Shown here: in pieces, positions 7,383 through 14,614 of the stretch
How positions within the stretch are numbered: position 1 is the stretch's first letter
Layout of the letters: each line of letters opens with the position of its first letter
Assembly: GCA_947302185.1 (NCBI GenBank)
Contig: CAMYVI010000017.1
Location: forward strand, 1 to 18,240
Direction: 5' to 3'
DNA length: 18,240 nt
From: an uncultured Lachnospiraceae bacterium
GTDB taxonomy: Bacteria; Bacillota_A; Clostridia; Lachnospirales; Lachnospiraceae
Translations under genes and position numbers: made by a program
Notes under the pieces: generated by a model
What the model saw: only the letters and a program-made list of their open reading frames with translations
Told to the model about the DNA's origin: nothing
Databases searched by the model: none

Positions 7383-9155
7383 TCAATCCGGCGGCTCTTC
7401 TCTCAGAACCATCTCGATGAGGGAAGAGACGCCGTCTGAGAGCTGTGCTATTTTAGAAATTTTCACATATTCTTTCCCGAAGATCTGATGAACATTGTCC
7501 AGGTGCTCAGCGGCTCCGAGAAAAACGGCACATGTCCTGACTCCTTCAGAGCGCAGCTCCTTCACCGCTTTCTGCGCTTCCGCAACAGAGAGAGCTCCCT
7601 CATATTCACGACCGTTCCGATGAGATTCCGATACAATGAGCGGCATTGAATCATTAGGACTCGCATCGGTCAAAATTAATAACAAATGATCCCGTTCTCT
7701 CTCCGGATCCTGCTCCGTAATGATCTGTCTCACGAAGCGGTATGCGAGCGCATCACGGTTCCAGCCGCCGGCTGTATAGCCGAATATTCCCTCCGCAGCC
7801 TTATCTTCAAATGTCTTCATCCTCTGTATCACAGTGAATCCTCGAATCGTCCGGTAGGAAAGAATCTGTACCGGCACACTATTTTTCATAAGACTGCGGG
7901 CGATCACATACGATTCGGCAGCTATCAGCTCCTGCGCGTGAAGCCGCGACATTGAAGCATCAAGAAGAAGCGTGACGCTGAGCCGGTTTTCGATTTCATC
8001 TCCGTCCCGGAGAAAAACATAGGGATCCTGCAGAACTTTCAACCTGTAGGCTGACTTCGATATGAGTCGTCCGGATCCGGCTTTTTCGGGTAAATGCCTC
8101 GCATACACTGAAAAAACAGCGTCAAGTTCCGCAGAAAGACGCTTTACACTCTCCTCGATCATCAGCAAATGCTTTGCTTTATACTCTGTATTTCTCTCCC
8201 TCTGCATATCAGACTTTCGCAGAACATCCCGTATTTCCCGTAACCGGCCACTGCTGCCGTCTCCGGGTGCTTTCTGTGATCTGACTTCGCGTAAGGAATC
8301 ACAGATCCACAGTCTGGATGCGGCGTCTCCGTTTACACAGAGCATCTCTTCGAGCAGCCTCATTTCCTCCCCGGTATAGACACATTCTCCGAAAACAGCC
8401 CGGACGTAATCCTCATCCTCCTGCCCCGGTGAAAATCCGAATCTCATTCCCGCAGTGTGCGTGAGCTGTACGTCCTTATCTGTGATCCCGCCTCCGTCCG
8501 CTACGCGCAGAATCAGTTTTTCACTCCTGCCGCGCCGTTGTCCGAATCCTCGAAGCAATGCCTCATAAAGTCCTCCGTGTACGCGTTTCTCTTTCATTTT
8601 TCCGGGTATATACCGGAAAAATTCTGCGAGAAAATCCTGCATTCTGAGAATCAGCTCATCTGTATCCAGATTGCCCGGAAACCGCAGGGCTTCGGATATT
8701 TTTTTCTGCTTCCCGACGAGCAGGGTCTTTTTTCCGAGCACTTCCGACCAGCGGGCATTTTGCTGCTCATAGACCAGCATACTTTGCATTTCCATCTGCT
8801 GCCTGGACATATCCTGCAGCATTCGAAAAAAATCCTCCGCCCTTTTCCTTCGGAGGTCGGCGAGAATCGGTCTCTCTTCAATTTCTTTCTCATAAACACT
8901 GTTTTCGATGCCCAGCCAAAGAAGCCCGTCATACTCATCTGCACTGCGCGAGCCGGAATAAGTATCAAAAAAACTCACCAGTCTTTCCATATCGAACCAT
9001 TTGACGGCAAGACCGATGACCATATTGAAATACATATCTGCCTGACCTGTAGGATAAAAAGCAAGATAGGGCGGTTCAAAATCATACCGCCCTGCTGCAT
9101 TCCATATATAATTTCGGGCCCGTCTCGCATTTCCCGAATACTGCTTCTTTATCAT
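7383..9155 (-). CDS. VWA-domain protein, NorD/CobT-like partner of a MoxR ATPase
   Basis: This 590-residue cytosolic protein has a long charged helical N-terminal region (1-380) and a C-terminal von Willebrand A domain (about 390-585). The metal-binding MIDAS motif D-x-S-x-S is intact as LLLDASMSR (Asp399, Ser401, Ser403), and the distal Asp is in LILTDASPND (Asp497). That stretch and the following EYEGALSVAEAQKAVKEL resemble NorD and CobT VWA domains. In the middle MIDAS position the usual Thr appears to be replaced by Asn in GGWNRDAL. Known relatives (NorD, CbbO, CobT) bind a metalloenzyme or metal chelatase and recruit a AAA+ ring to it. The gene follows the AAA+ gene by 45 bases with AAGGA upstream of the ATG at 9155. 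Its own target is not evident. Confidence 0.85.
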   Translation of the reverse strand: MIKKQYSGNARRARNYIWNAAGRYDFEPPYLAFYPTGQADMYFNMVIGLAVKWFDMERLVSFFDTYSGSRSADEYDGLLWLGIENSVYEKEIEERPILADLRRKRAEDFFRMLQDMSRQQMEMQSMLVYEQQNARWSEVLGKKTLLVGKQKKISEALRFPGNLDTDELILRMQDFLAEFFRYIPGKMKEKRVHGGLYEALLRGFGQRRGRSEKLILRVADGGGITDKDVQLTHTAGMRFGFSPGQEDEDYVRAVFGECVYTGEEMRLLEEMLCVNGDAASRLWICDSLREVRSQKAPGDGSSGRLREIRDVLRKSDMQRERNTEYKAKHLLMIEESVKRLSAELDAVFSVYARHLPEKAGSGRLISKSAYRLKVLQDPYVFLRDGDEIENRLSVTLLLDASMSRLHAQELIAAESYVIARSLMKNSVPVQILSYRTIRGFTVIQRMKTFEDKAAEGIFGYTAGGWNRDALAYRFVRQIITEQDPERERDHLLLILTDASPNDSMPLIVSESHRNGREYEGALSVAEAQKAVKELRSEGVRTCAVFLGAAEHLDNVHQIFGKEYVKISKIAQLSDGVSSLIEMVLREEPPD

Positions 9156-9200
9156 AATCCGTCCTTCTTGCAGACAAATTCAGGTGATGTGCAGCCGCAC

Positions 9201-10124
9201 TCATCTGACAAATGTCTCGCTGCGCCCCATCCCCGCCGGAATTCTTGAACTGACGACATCCGAAATCAATGTCCTCTCATACGAATCAAATGTCTTATTC
9301 ACGATACACATCTCAAGTGCCTGCCCGGCAGTGAGCCCCTGCCTGATCATCCCGATTGCATCGAGGAGTCCGCGCAGATCCAGCGCTCTGTCGCTAATCT
9401 CCGCTTTCTGAGTCTTTAAAAGCAGCTCCCCGAAAAGCTTAACGAACTGAGCGCATATCTTAGGATTCATATCGGGATAGCTGTTCATAAGCAGCCTTTC
9501 GAGATCATCGGACTGTATTTCCGGCATGGACAGTATCGCGAACCTTGAACTCAGTGCTTCATTCAGCTCGCGGGTCCCGGCGTAACCGTAATTCATCGTT
9601 CCTATAAATCTTGTTTCAGATTTTACTCTTATCAGATCGTAACCCGGCACGTCGATGGACCTCCTGAAGTCCAGTGCGCTGTGCAGGACTGCAAGCGCTT
9701 CGTTTTTAGCCATATTTATCTCATCGAGAACACCGAATCCGCCCTCACTCGCACAGAGATAAATCGGCCCGGGTCTGAAAGTCACTTTGTCGCCGTCAAA
9801 CGTATCCGTCCCGATCAGATAGCTTGCATCCATATTTATATGGAAAGACACATTCCATACAGGCATTGCAAATGCCGCTGCCAGGTTCTCACACAGCACA
9901 TTTTTTCCGGTCGCTTTCGGTCCCGCAAGAAGCAGATTGCGCCCCGAAAGAAGCGCAGCAAGCGCCCTCTCCCACACATCTTTTCCGTAATAGTTAAAGG
10001 ACGGGACCGGTATTCTGTCCCTGTATTTCTCCTGAACGGAGTATCTGTTTCGAAACTCTTCCACGCCGGCGATCAGATCCGCCGACACTCCCTCTTCTTT
10101 GAGGAAAACGAGTATATCTTTCAT
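9201..10124 (-). CDS. MoxR-type AAA+ ATPase (CbbQ/NirQ/NorQ-like)
   Basis: This 307-residue ATPase of the MoxR group would form a ring that remodels a client protein chosen by its VWA partner. Walker A reads AGPKATGKN (about 67-75), with Asn where Thr or Ser usually follows the catalytic Lys. Walker B is GVLDEINMA (about 131-139). Sensor 1 lies in FIGTMNYGYAG with Asn near 178, and NEALSSRF supplies the arginine finger (about 194). The C-terminal helical lid has the sensor 2 region near SDRALDLRGLLDA. I chose the ATG at 10124, six bases after GGGGG; ATG codons at 10127 and 10139 are alternatives, but the latter puts the ribosome binding site inside the gene. It sits between the membrane protein and the VWA gene in one operon. 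Confidence 0.88.
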   Translation of the reverse strand: MKDILVFLKEEGVSADLIAGVEEFRNRYSVQEKYRDRIPVPSFNYYGKDVWERALAALLSGRNLLLAGPKATGKNVLCENLAAAFAMPVWNVSFHINMDASYLIGTDTFDGDKVTFRPGPIYLCASEGGFGVLDEINMAKNEALAVLHSALDFRRSIDVPGYDLIRVKSETRFIGTMNYGYAGTRELNEALSSRFAILSMPEIQSDDLERLLMNSYPDMNPKICAQFVKLFGELLLKTQKAEISDRALDLRGLLDAIGMIRQGLTAGQALEMCIVNKTFDSYERTLISDVVSSRIPAGMGRSETFVR

Positions 10125-10239
10125 CATTATCCCCCGCATAGTTACCCGCTCTGCTTTTCATTTCCGCTTACCGGTCGGCTGCCGTTGCCAATCAAGAACG
10201 CCTCGTCCTTCTCAAGTCAGCGAAGCGAGAGCGGTATGC

Positions 10240-11244
10240 TCATAGCTTATCCTTATAGCCGCACTCCAGGAACAGCGGCTTCACCAGGACCACTTCATCA
10301 TGTTCCTCCTGACTCACCTTCACACTTGAGTTCAGTCCTTTTAGATCGTTCTTTACGATTTCAAAAGCCTGCCGGCACGTCGAAGCGCGACCGCTTTCGA
10401 GAACGCGTATCATCCGCTCGCACACAATCGGATGCGCATACTGGGCCGGAAGGAAAAAACCGGGTTTTCCTGCAACATAGTCCCGTGATTCCTCAAGAGC
10501 AGCCTTCCAGTTCTTTTCCGCGGCTGCTTTAGAATTTGCCCCGATCGGCAGTATGCCGGTCGATAAAGAGAAAAACAGAAAGGCCGCTCCGAAGAGGAGG
10601 AAATACGGAGCATAAGGCTTTCCTTCCGTTAAAAAGTATATACCCGACGCAAGACCTGCAGCCCCCGCTACAGCTATCGCGGAGACCGGAATAATACTGC
10701 TCTTAGGCATCTGATCGACAGTGCGCTTCTTTCTGACTGCAATCGATAACCTTTGATATACTTCAGGCTTTTTCTCAAGGTAAGCAATATCGCTCCGAAG
10801 GCGGTCAATTTCGTGTTGTACCTCCTTTGAGACTTCTGCAGTCTGCGTTTTCTTTTCCGAAGCCGCAGACTTCTCAGCTTTTTCCGTAACGATCGGTATT
10901 TCAGGGTGATTTGCAGACATCCATTTGAGAATGGTATCGACATCTTCCTCTGCCTTAAAATTACACTGCTTCTCTCTCCCGTCCCTGAGCACTACGACAA
11001 GATACGGCATTGCACCGAAAACGCCCTTTCCGGTAAATCCTCCGCTGCTCATGGCTATTCGCTTAAAAACGCGGCGTATATCCGAATACACAACATAATA
11101 CCGTCTGGATATATAAAAGCTGTTCAGGTATAATGCCCGATCTCCCATGCCGCACGGACCTGCCTTGATGCATTTCTTCCGGTCGTCTTTTAAAACATCC
11201 GGAGTGAGTTTTGTATTTCCGAAAGGAACAGGTGAAAGGAACAT
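10240..11244 (-). CDS. Membrane protein with PH-like and coiled-coil regions, unknown function
   Basis: I do not recognise a named family for this 334-residue protein. Residues about 35-118 alternate short strands (LYLNSFYISRRYYVVYSDI, then PYLVVVLRDGREKQCNF) and end in a helix (DVDTILKWMSANHP), the pattern of a bacterial PH-like fold. Residues 119-175 are highly charged and helical (EKAEKSAASEKKTQTAEVSK and on), a probable coiled coil. Two hydrophobic helices follow at about 183-205 and 211-232, forming a hairpin in the membrane. The C-terminal 100 residues are soluble again (SRDYVAGKPGFFLPAQYAHP). GGGAGG five bases before the ATG at 11244 fixes the start. It is the first gene of the operon with the MoxR ATPase, about 115 bases upstream of it, and could be its client or its membrane anchor. 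Confidence 0.7.
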   Translation of the reverse strand: MFLSPVPFGNTKLTPDVLKDDRKKCIKAGPCGMGDRALYLNSFYISRRYYVVYSDIRRVFKRIAMSSGGFTGKGVFGAMPYLVVVLRDGREKQCNFKAEEDVDTILKWMSANHPEIPIVTEKAEKSAASEKKTQTAEVSKEVQHEIDRLRSDIAYLEKKPEVYQRLSIAVRKKRTVDQMPKSSIIPVSAIAVAGAAGLASGIYFLTEGKPYAPYFLLFGAAFLFFSLSTGILPIGANSKAAAEKNWKAALEESRDYVAGKPGFFLPAQYAHPIVCERMIRVLESGRASTCRQAFEIVKNDLKGLNSSVKVSQEEHDEVVLVKPLFLECGYKDKL

Positions 11245-11339
11245 AATAACCTCCCATTCTTGTTAATGACTTAAACTTACTGCATGAAGTACCGATCCGT
11301 CTCATCAGGTAATTTTCAAAGAATGAAAACAACAGAAAG

Positions 11340-11418
11340 TGCCGCACAGCGCAACATAACGCATTCTGCTGACATCTTCATAAGATTCACCACATTGTTA
11401 TGTTCTGTCTGTGCGGCA
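11340..11418. repeat. 79-base nested inverted repeat, possible bidirectional terminator
   Basis: TGCCGCACAG (11340-11349) pairs with CTGTGCGGCA (11409-11418). Inside, AACATAAC (11353-11360) pairs with GTTATGTT (11397-11404). The 36-base interior carries ATCTT-CAT-AAGAT. A-rich and T-rich flanks (AAAG on one side, CTTT on the other) extend the stem with one bulge, as in bidirectional terminators. It lies in the 316-base gap (11245-11560) between the PH-like gene and cstA, where I see no convincing gene. Confidence 0.55.
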
Positions 11419-11494
11419 GCTTTATTCTTCATCACGCAATACTCGTGACGTCCTTGAATAATCAGGAATCTCTCTGCTGCAAACCCGTTGCCGG

Positions 11495-11532
11495 ATTCGG
11501 TTCGGATCCGGCCGGTTACCTCAGAACCGAAT
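11495..11532. terminator. Inverted repeat just downstream of cstA
   Basis: ATTCGGTTC and GAACCGAAT form a perfect 9-bp stem around a 20-base loop that itself contains CCGGCCGG. It begins 28 bases past the cstA stop. There is no T-tract, so it may protect the 3' end and not terminate by itself. Confidence 0.4.
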
Positions 11533-11560
11533 TCGCGGACATTCCCGCGCAGCATTCATT

Positions 11561-13033
11561 TTATGCAGTCTGATATTTTCGGACGCTTTTCAGGAAAATT
11601 GCGAGGAATGCAATTGCTACAATAACGCCTACCGGATAGGCGATCAGCGTGTTGTTCGTCAGAGCCGGAATCATGCCGAGGCACTCAGGAGCCATGATGA
11701 AATATGTAGCGGAAACGGCACTCATGAAAGTTGCCGGAATCATGCAGATCTTGTAGTTCCTGCCTTCCTTTGCAAGATACATAGCACCCGCCCAGAGAAC
11801 GATCATTGCCAGCGTCTGGTTCGTCCAGCTGAAATATCTCCAGATCACAGTATAGCTCAGGAAACCGAGTGTATTGCCGAAGCCGAGGAAAGCACCTGCA
11901 CCGAGAACCGGGATACAGAGCTTCAGGCGGTTCGCATATGACTCCTGATCGATCTTCAGCCAGTCTGAAAGAGTAAGTCTTGCGGAACGGAACGCCGTAT
12001 CGCCGGATGTGATCGGGCAGGCGATAACGCCGAGCATCGCAAGGATAACGCCGACAGAACCCATTGTGTGAACACATACGTCATAGATGGCTGCGGACTG
12101 GCCGTCTGCCAGAATAGCTGCAAGACCGGTGTTAAGTCCGTCTGTCACTTCATACAGCGAGCATCCTGCAGCAGCCCAGATCAGTGCGATACAGCCTTCA
12201 GCGACCATCGCTCCGTAAAATACGAAGCGGCCCTGTCTCTCAGACTTAAGGCAGCGCGCCATTAGCGGAGACTGTGTTGAATGGAAACCGGAGATGGCAC
12301 CGCAGGCGACCGTGATGAACATGAAACTCCAGACGGGAGTACCTGCCGGATGCATGCTTTTGAAATGTGACCAGATTTCCGGGATCTGATATCCGTGCAT
12401 CGGGATACCGATGATAACGCCGACAGCCATGGCGATCAGGCAGAAACCGAAAACCGGGTAAATCCGTCCGATGATCGCATCAATGGAGATAAATGTTGCA
12501 ATGAAATAATAAACCAGAATGATTGCCAGCCATACAGTGGTCTGAGCAAACGGACCGGTCACGCCTTTTTCGGTGAGAAGTTTTACCAGAAGACCGGCCG
12601 GACCTACGGCAAATACCGTACCGACCATGACCAGAAGAACAACCGCAAAGATACGCATGATCGTCTTCATGACCGGGCCTAAATAGATGCCGATAACTTC
12701 CGAGATGGATGCACCGTTATTTCTCTCGGAAAGCATACCGGCGAAGTAATCATGCACCGCACCCGCAAAGATGGTACCGAAGGTAATCCAGAGAAATACG
12801 ATCGGTCCCCACAGTGCACCCTGCATTGCACCGAAAATCGGTCCGAGGCCTGCAATGTTGAGGAGCTGTACAAGGAACAGTTTCCATGCCGGAAGTACAA
12901 CATAGTCGATTCCGTCATTGATGGCTACAGCCGGCGTCTCACGGTCATCCGGTGCAAACGCCCCGTCGACCACTTTGCCGTAAGTAAAGTAGCTGCAGAT
13001 CAATAGAGCCAGACAGATAATAAAGCTAATCAT
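11561..13033 (-). CDS. cstA: CstA-family (carbon starvation) transporter
   Basis: This 490-residue integral membrane protein belongs to the CstA family, whose characterised members (E. coli CstA and BtsT) import peptides or pyruvate during carbon starvation. It is the short form found in Firmicutes (about 480-560 residues, against about 700 in E. coli). Recognisable stretches are NIAGLGPIFGAMQGALWGP near 60, FAGAVHDYFAGMLSERNNGAS near 95, the loop ISGFHSTQSPLMARCLKSE, and ITSGDTAFRSARLTLSDWL. About 13 hydrophobic helices are visible. The ATG at 13033 follows AAGGGGG by seven bases. It lies downstream of trpS but behind a strong hairpin and with its own promoter, so it is probably transcribed separately. 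The substrate is an inference from the family. Confidence 0.9.
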   Translation of the reverse strand: MISFIICLALLICSYFTYGKVVDGAFAPDDRETPAVAINDGIDYVVLPAWKLFLVQLLNIAGLGPIFGAMQGALWGPIVFLWITFGTIFAGAVHDYFAGMLSERNNGASISEVIGIYLGPVMKTIMRIFAVVLLVMVGTVFAVGPAGLLVKLLTEKGVTGPFAQTTVWLAIILVYYFIATFISIDAIIGRIYPVFGFCLIAMAVGVIIGIPMHGYQIPEIWSHFKSMHPAGTPVWSFMFITVACGAISGFHSTQSPLMARCLKSERQGRFVFYGAMVAEGCIALIWAAAGCSLYEVTDGLNTGLAAILADGQSAAIYDVCVHTMGSVGVILAMLGVIACPITSGDTAFRSARLTLSDWLKIDQESYANRLKLCIPVLGAGAFLGFGNTLGFLSYTVIWRYFSWTNQTLAMIVLWAGAMYLAKEGRNYKICMIPATFMSAVSATYFIMAPECLGMIPALTNNTLIAYPVGVIVAIAFLAIFLKSVRKYQTA

Positions 13034-13080
13034 AAAATCGCCCCCTTCGTAAGATCATATGATTTAAATTGGTCAGTCAC
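13030..13080 (-). CDS. Possible 16-residue leader peptide overlapping the cstA start
   Basis: A GTG at 13080 opens a frame reading MTDQFKSYDLTKGAIL and stops at a TGA that shares four bases (ATGA) with the cstA start codon. AAAGGA lies six bases before the GTG. The overlap would couple its translation to cstA. It is short enough to be chance, and no family can be assigned. Confidence 0.25.
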   Translation of the reverse strand: MTDQFKSYDLTKGAIL

Positions 13081-13145
13081 GCTCCGTCCTTTTATGAAAT
13101 ATGTATTATTTTTACATGGCTAACCGTACAATACTATACACTTTC

Positions 13146-13200
13146 ACTATATAACTTCTGTAAAAGAAGTCAATACTAAAAAATGTATAAAATTTATACA
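13146..13200 (-). promoter_or_regulatory. cstA promoter with flanking palindromes
   Basis: TTGACT (13173-13168) is 16 bases from TATAGT (13151-13146). The spacer contains ACTTCT-N5-AGAAGT (13170-13154). Eleven bases upstream of the -35 box is a perfect palindrome, TGTATAAA-T-TTTATACA (13200-13184), a likely regulator site. A related TGTATA arm recurs just after the -10 box (13140-13135). Confidence 0.65.
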
Positions 13201-13232
13201 ATCAGTCGTATCATTCTGCGGCAGACATTAAT

Positions 13233-13266
13233 GCGGCCACTGTTCAGCTGCCTGAACAGTGGCCGC
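13233..13266 (-). terminator. Strong hairpin at the 3' end of trpS
   Basis: A perfect 15-bp stem (GCGGCCACTGTTCAG with its complement) closes a 4-base loop, starting six bases after the trpS stop. It is followed by ATTAATGTCT, not by a good T-tract, so efficient Rho-independent release is uncertain; it may also block read-through into cstA or stabilise the trpS mRNA. Confidence 0.6.
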
Positions 13267-13271
13267 AAACA

Positions 13272-14381
13272 TTATCCCTGCTTTTTATGGAGTTCATCAA
13301 AGTATGCCTGCTGCCTCTGAATCATCTCCGTATCCTCAAAATAGTTTATGCGCATTGCACTCTTTACATCGGCAAGTGTCTGTGCCGCTTTGGCCTTTGC
13401 AGCCTCTGTTCCCTTCTTCAGCACTTCATAGACATAAGGAATATTGTTCTCATACTCTCTCCGGCGCGCGCGGATCGGAGCGAGTTCCTCTTCAAGTACC
13501 TTGTTCAGGAATTTCTTGACCTTGACATCGCCGAGACCGCCGCGCTGATAGTGAGCTTTAAGCTCATCGAGATTGGCATAGTCCGGAAGATACTTTGCGA
13601 AATGTTCATCCTTGCAGAAGGCATCGAGATAAATGAACACAGTATTGCCCTCTATCCTGCCGGGATCGGATACTTTCAGATGCCCCGGATCCGTATACAT
13701 ACTCATGACTTTCTTCTTAACTTCCTGCGGCGTATCGGAGAGATAGATGCAATTTCCGAGAGACTTGCTCATCTTGGCCTTTCCGTCTGTACCGGGAAGA
13801 CGGAGGCATGCATCATTTTCCGGGAGCAGGATCTCAGGCTCGACCAATGTGTGCCCGTCGCCGTACGTTGAATTGAACTTTCTCACGATCTCCCTGGTCT
13901 GTTCGATCATCGGCTCCTGGTCCTCACCGACCGGAACAGTTGTGGCCTTAAAAGCGGTGATGTCGGAAGCCTGGCTGATCGGATAGGTAAAGAAGCCGAC
14001 CGGAATACTGTTCTCGAACTTCCTCATCTGAATTTCGGCCTTGACGGTCGGATTCCTCTGAAGCCTTGCGACTGTAACCAGATTCATATAATAGAAAGTC
14101 AGCTCCGTAAGCTCCACGACCTGGGACTGAATGAACAGGTTGGATTTTTCCGGATCAAGACCGACCGAAAGATAGTCAAGCGCGACCTCTATGATATTTT
14201 CACGGACCTTTTCCGGATTGTCCATATTGTCAGTCAGCGCCTGCGCATCCGCTATCATGATATAAATCTCGTCATATAGCACTGAATTCTGAAGTTCGAC
14301 TCTCCGTCTCAGGGATCCGACATAGTGTCCTATATGCAATCTGCCTGTTGGCCTGTCACCGGTCAAAATAATTTTGCTCAT
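13272..14381 (-). CDS. trpS: Tryptophan-tRNA ligase
   Basis: This class I aminoacyl-tRNA synthetase charges tRNA-Trp. The ATP-binding HIGH motif appears in [17 protein letters not shown] (residues 8-24) and the KMSKS loop in [17 protein letters not shown]. The 369-residue length is at the long end for bacterial TrpS (about 330-350), with the extra residues in the C-terminal helical part ([20 protein letters not shown]). The ATG at 14381 follows GAGGAG by seven bases. The reading frame stays open another 46 codons to a GTG at 14519, but that part has no synthetase character and overlaps the leader hairpin. The gene has its own promoter and about 145 bases of leader. I do not see a T-box, although many Firmicute trpS genes have one. 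Confidence 0.95.
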   Translation of the reverse strand: MSKIILTGDRPTGRLHIGHYVGSLRRRVELQNSVLYDEIYIMIADAQALTDNMDNPEKVRENIIEVALDYLSVGLDPEKSNLFIQSQVVELTELTFYYMNLVTVARLQRNPTVKAEIQMRKFENSIPVGFFTYPISQASDITAFKATTVPVGEDQEPMIEQTREIVRKFNSTYGDGHTLVEPEILLPENDACLRLPGTDGKAKMSKSLGNCIYLSDTPQEVKKKVMSMYTDPGHLKVSDPGRIEGNTVFIYLDAFCKDEHFAKYLPDYANLDELKAHYQRGGLGDVKVKKFLNKVLEEELAPIRARRREYENNIPYVYEVLKKGTEAAKAKAAQTLADVKSAMRINYFEDTEMIQRQQAYFDELHKKQG

Positions 14382-14495
14382 CCTTTTTCTCCTCGCAGTT
14401 TGAAATCTCTGGGTAATTGCGAAACGCTGCTCATCTGCATACAGAGTTCCGCCTCTCAAGATATTGATAAAATTGCGGCCGACAAATCGTCCTCC

Positions 14496-14525
14496 TATCG
14501 GGTGTTTCCCGCGAAACACCCGATA
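14496..14525 (-). promoter_or_regulatory. Leader hairpin at the start of the trpS transcript
   Basis: TATCGGGTGTTTC (14525-14513) pairs perfectly with GAAACACCCGATA (14508-14496) around GCGG. It begins at the predicted transcription start and is directly followed by AGGAGG, more than 100 bases before the trpS start codon. It may protect the 5' end or act as a control element. Confidence 0.6.
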
Positions 14526-14531
14526 AGAAGT

Positions 14532-14560
14532 ATTATATGGGTAATTGGAGAAAAAGGCAA
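14532..14560 (-). promoter_or_regulatory. trpS promoter
   Basis: TTGCCT (14560-14555) and TATAAT (14537-14532) are separated by exactly 17 bases, a good sigma-A promoter between the symporter gene and trpS. Confidence 0.75.
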
Positions 14561-14614
14561 TGCAGCATATCCGAATCTCTTAAGACAGGAGGACTGCCGG
14601 AACAAGTAGTTCCG

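Noticed and set aside
63..10204. 14-base identity AATCAAGAACGCCT near 63 and near 10190
   Set aside because: A single 14-base match is about what chance gives in a window of this size, and the flanks do not align.
9681..10532. 283-codon open frame on the plus strand
   Set aside because: It runs antisense across the MoxR gene and into the membrane protein gene, with low-complexity basic sequence and no recognisable domain.
11316..11448. Small frame beginning MKNKAAAQTEHNN in the gap upstream of the PH-like gene
   Set aside because: It coincides with the 79-base inverted repeat, which explains its composition, and lacks a ribosome binding site.
14382..14519. 46-codon in-frame N-terminal extension of trpS from a GTG
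   Set aside because: It overlaps the promoter-proximal hairpin, shows no synthetase character, and a strong ribosome binding site precedes the ATG at 14381.
14382..14525. T-box riboswitch in the trpS leader
   Set aside because: AGAGGCGGAACTCTG only loosely resembles the T-box core, the leader is too short, and no Stem I or terminator/antiterminator pair can be drawn.
14410..14549. CAATTACCC occurring twice around the trpS leader
   Set aside because: A nine-base direct repeat with no further flanking similarity is weak; it could be a regulator site but nothing else supports it.
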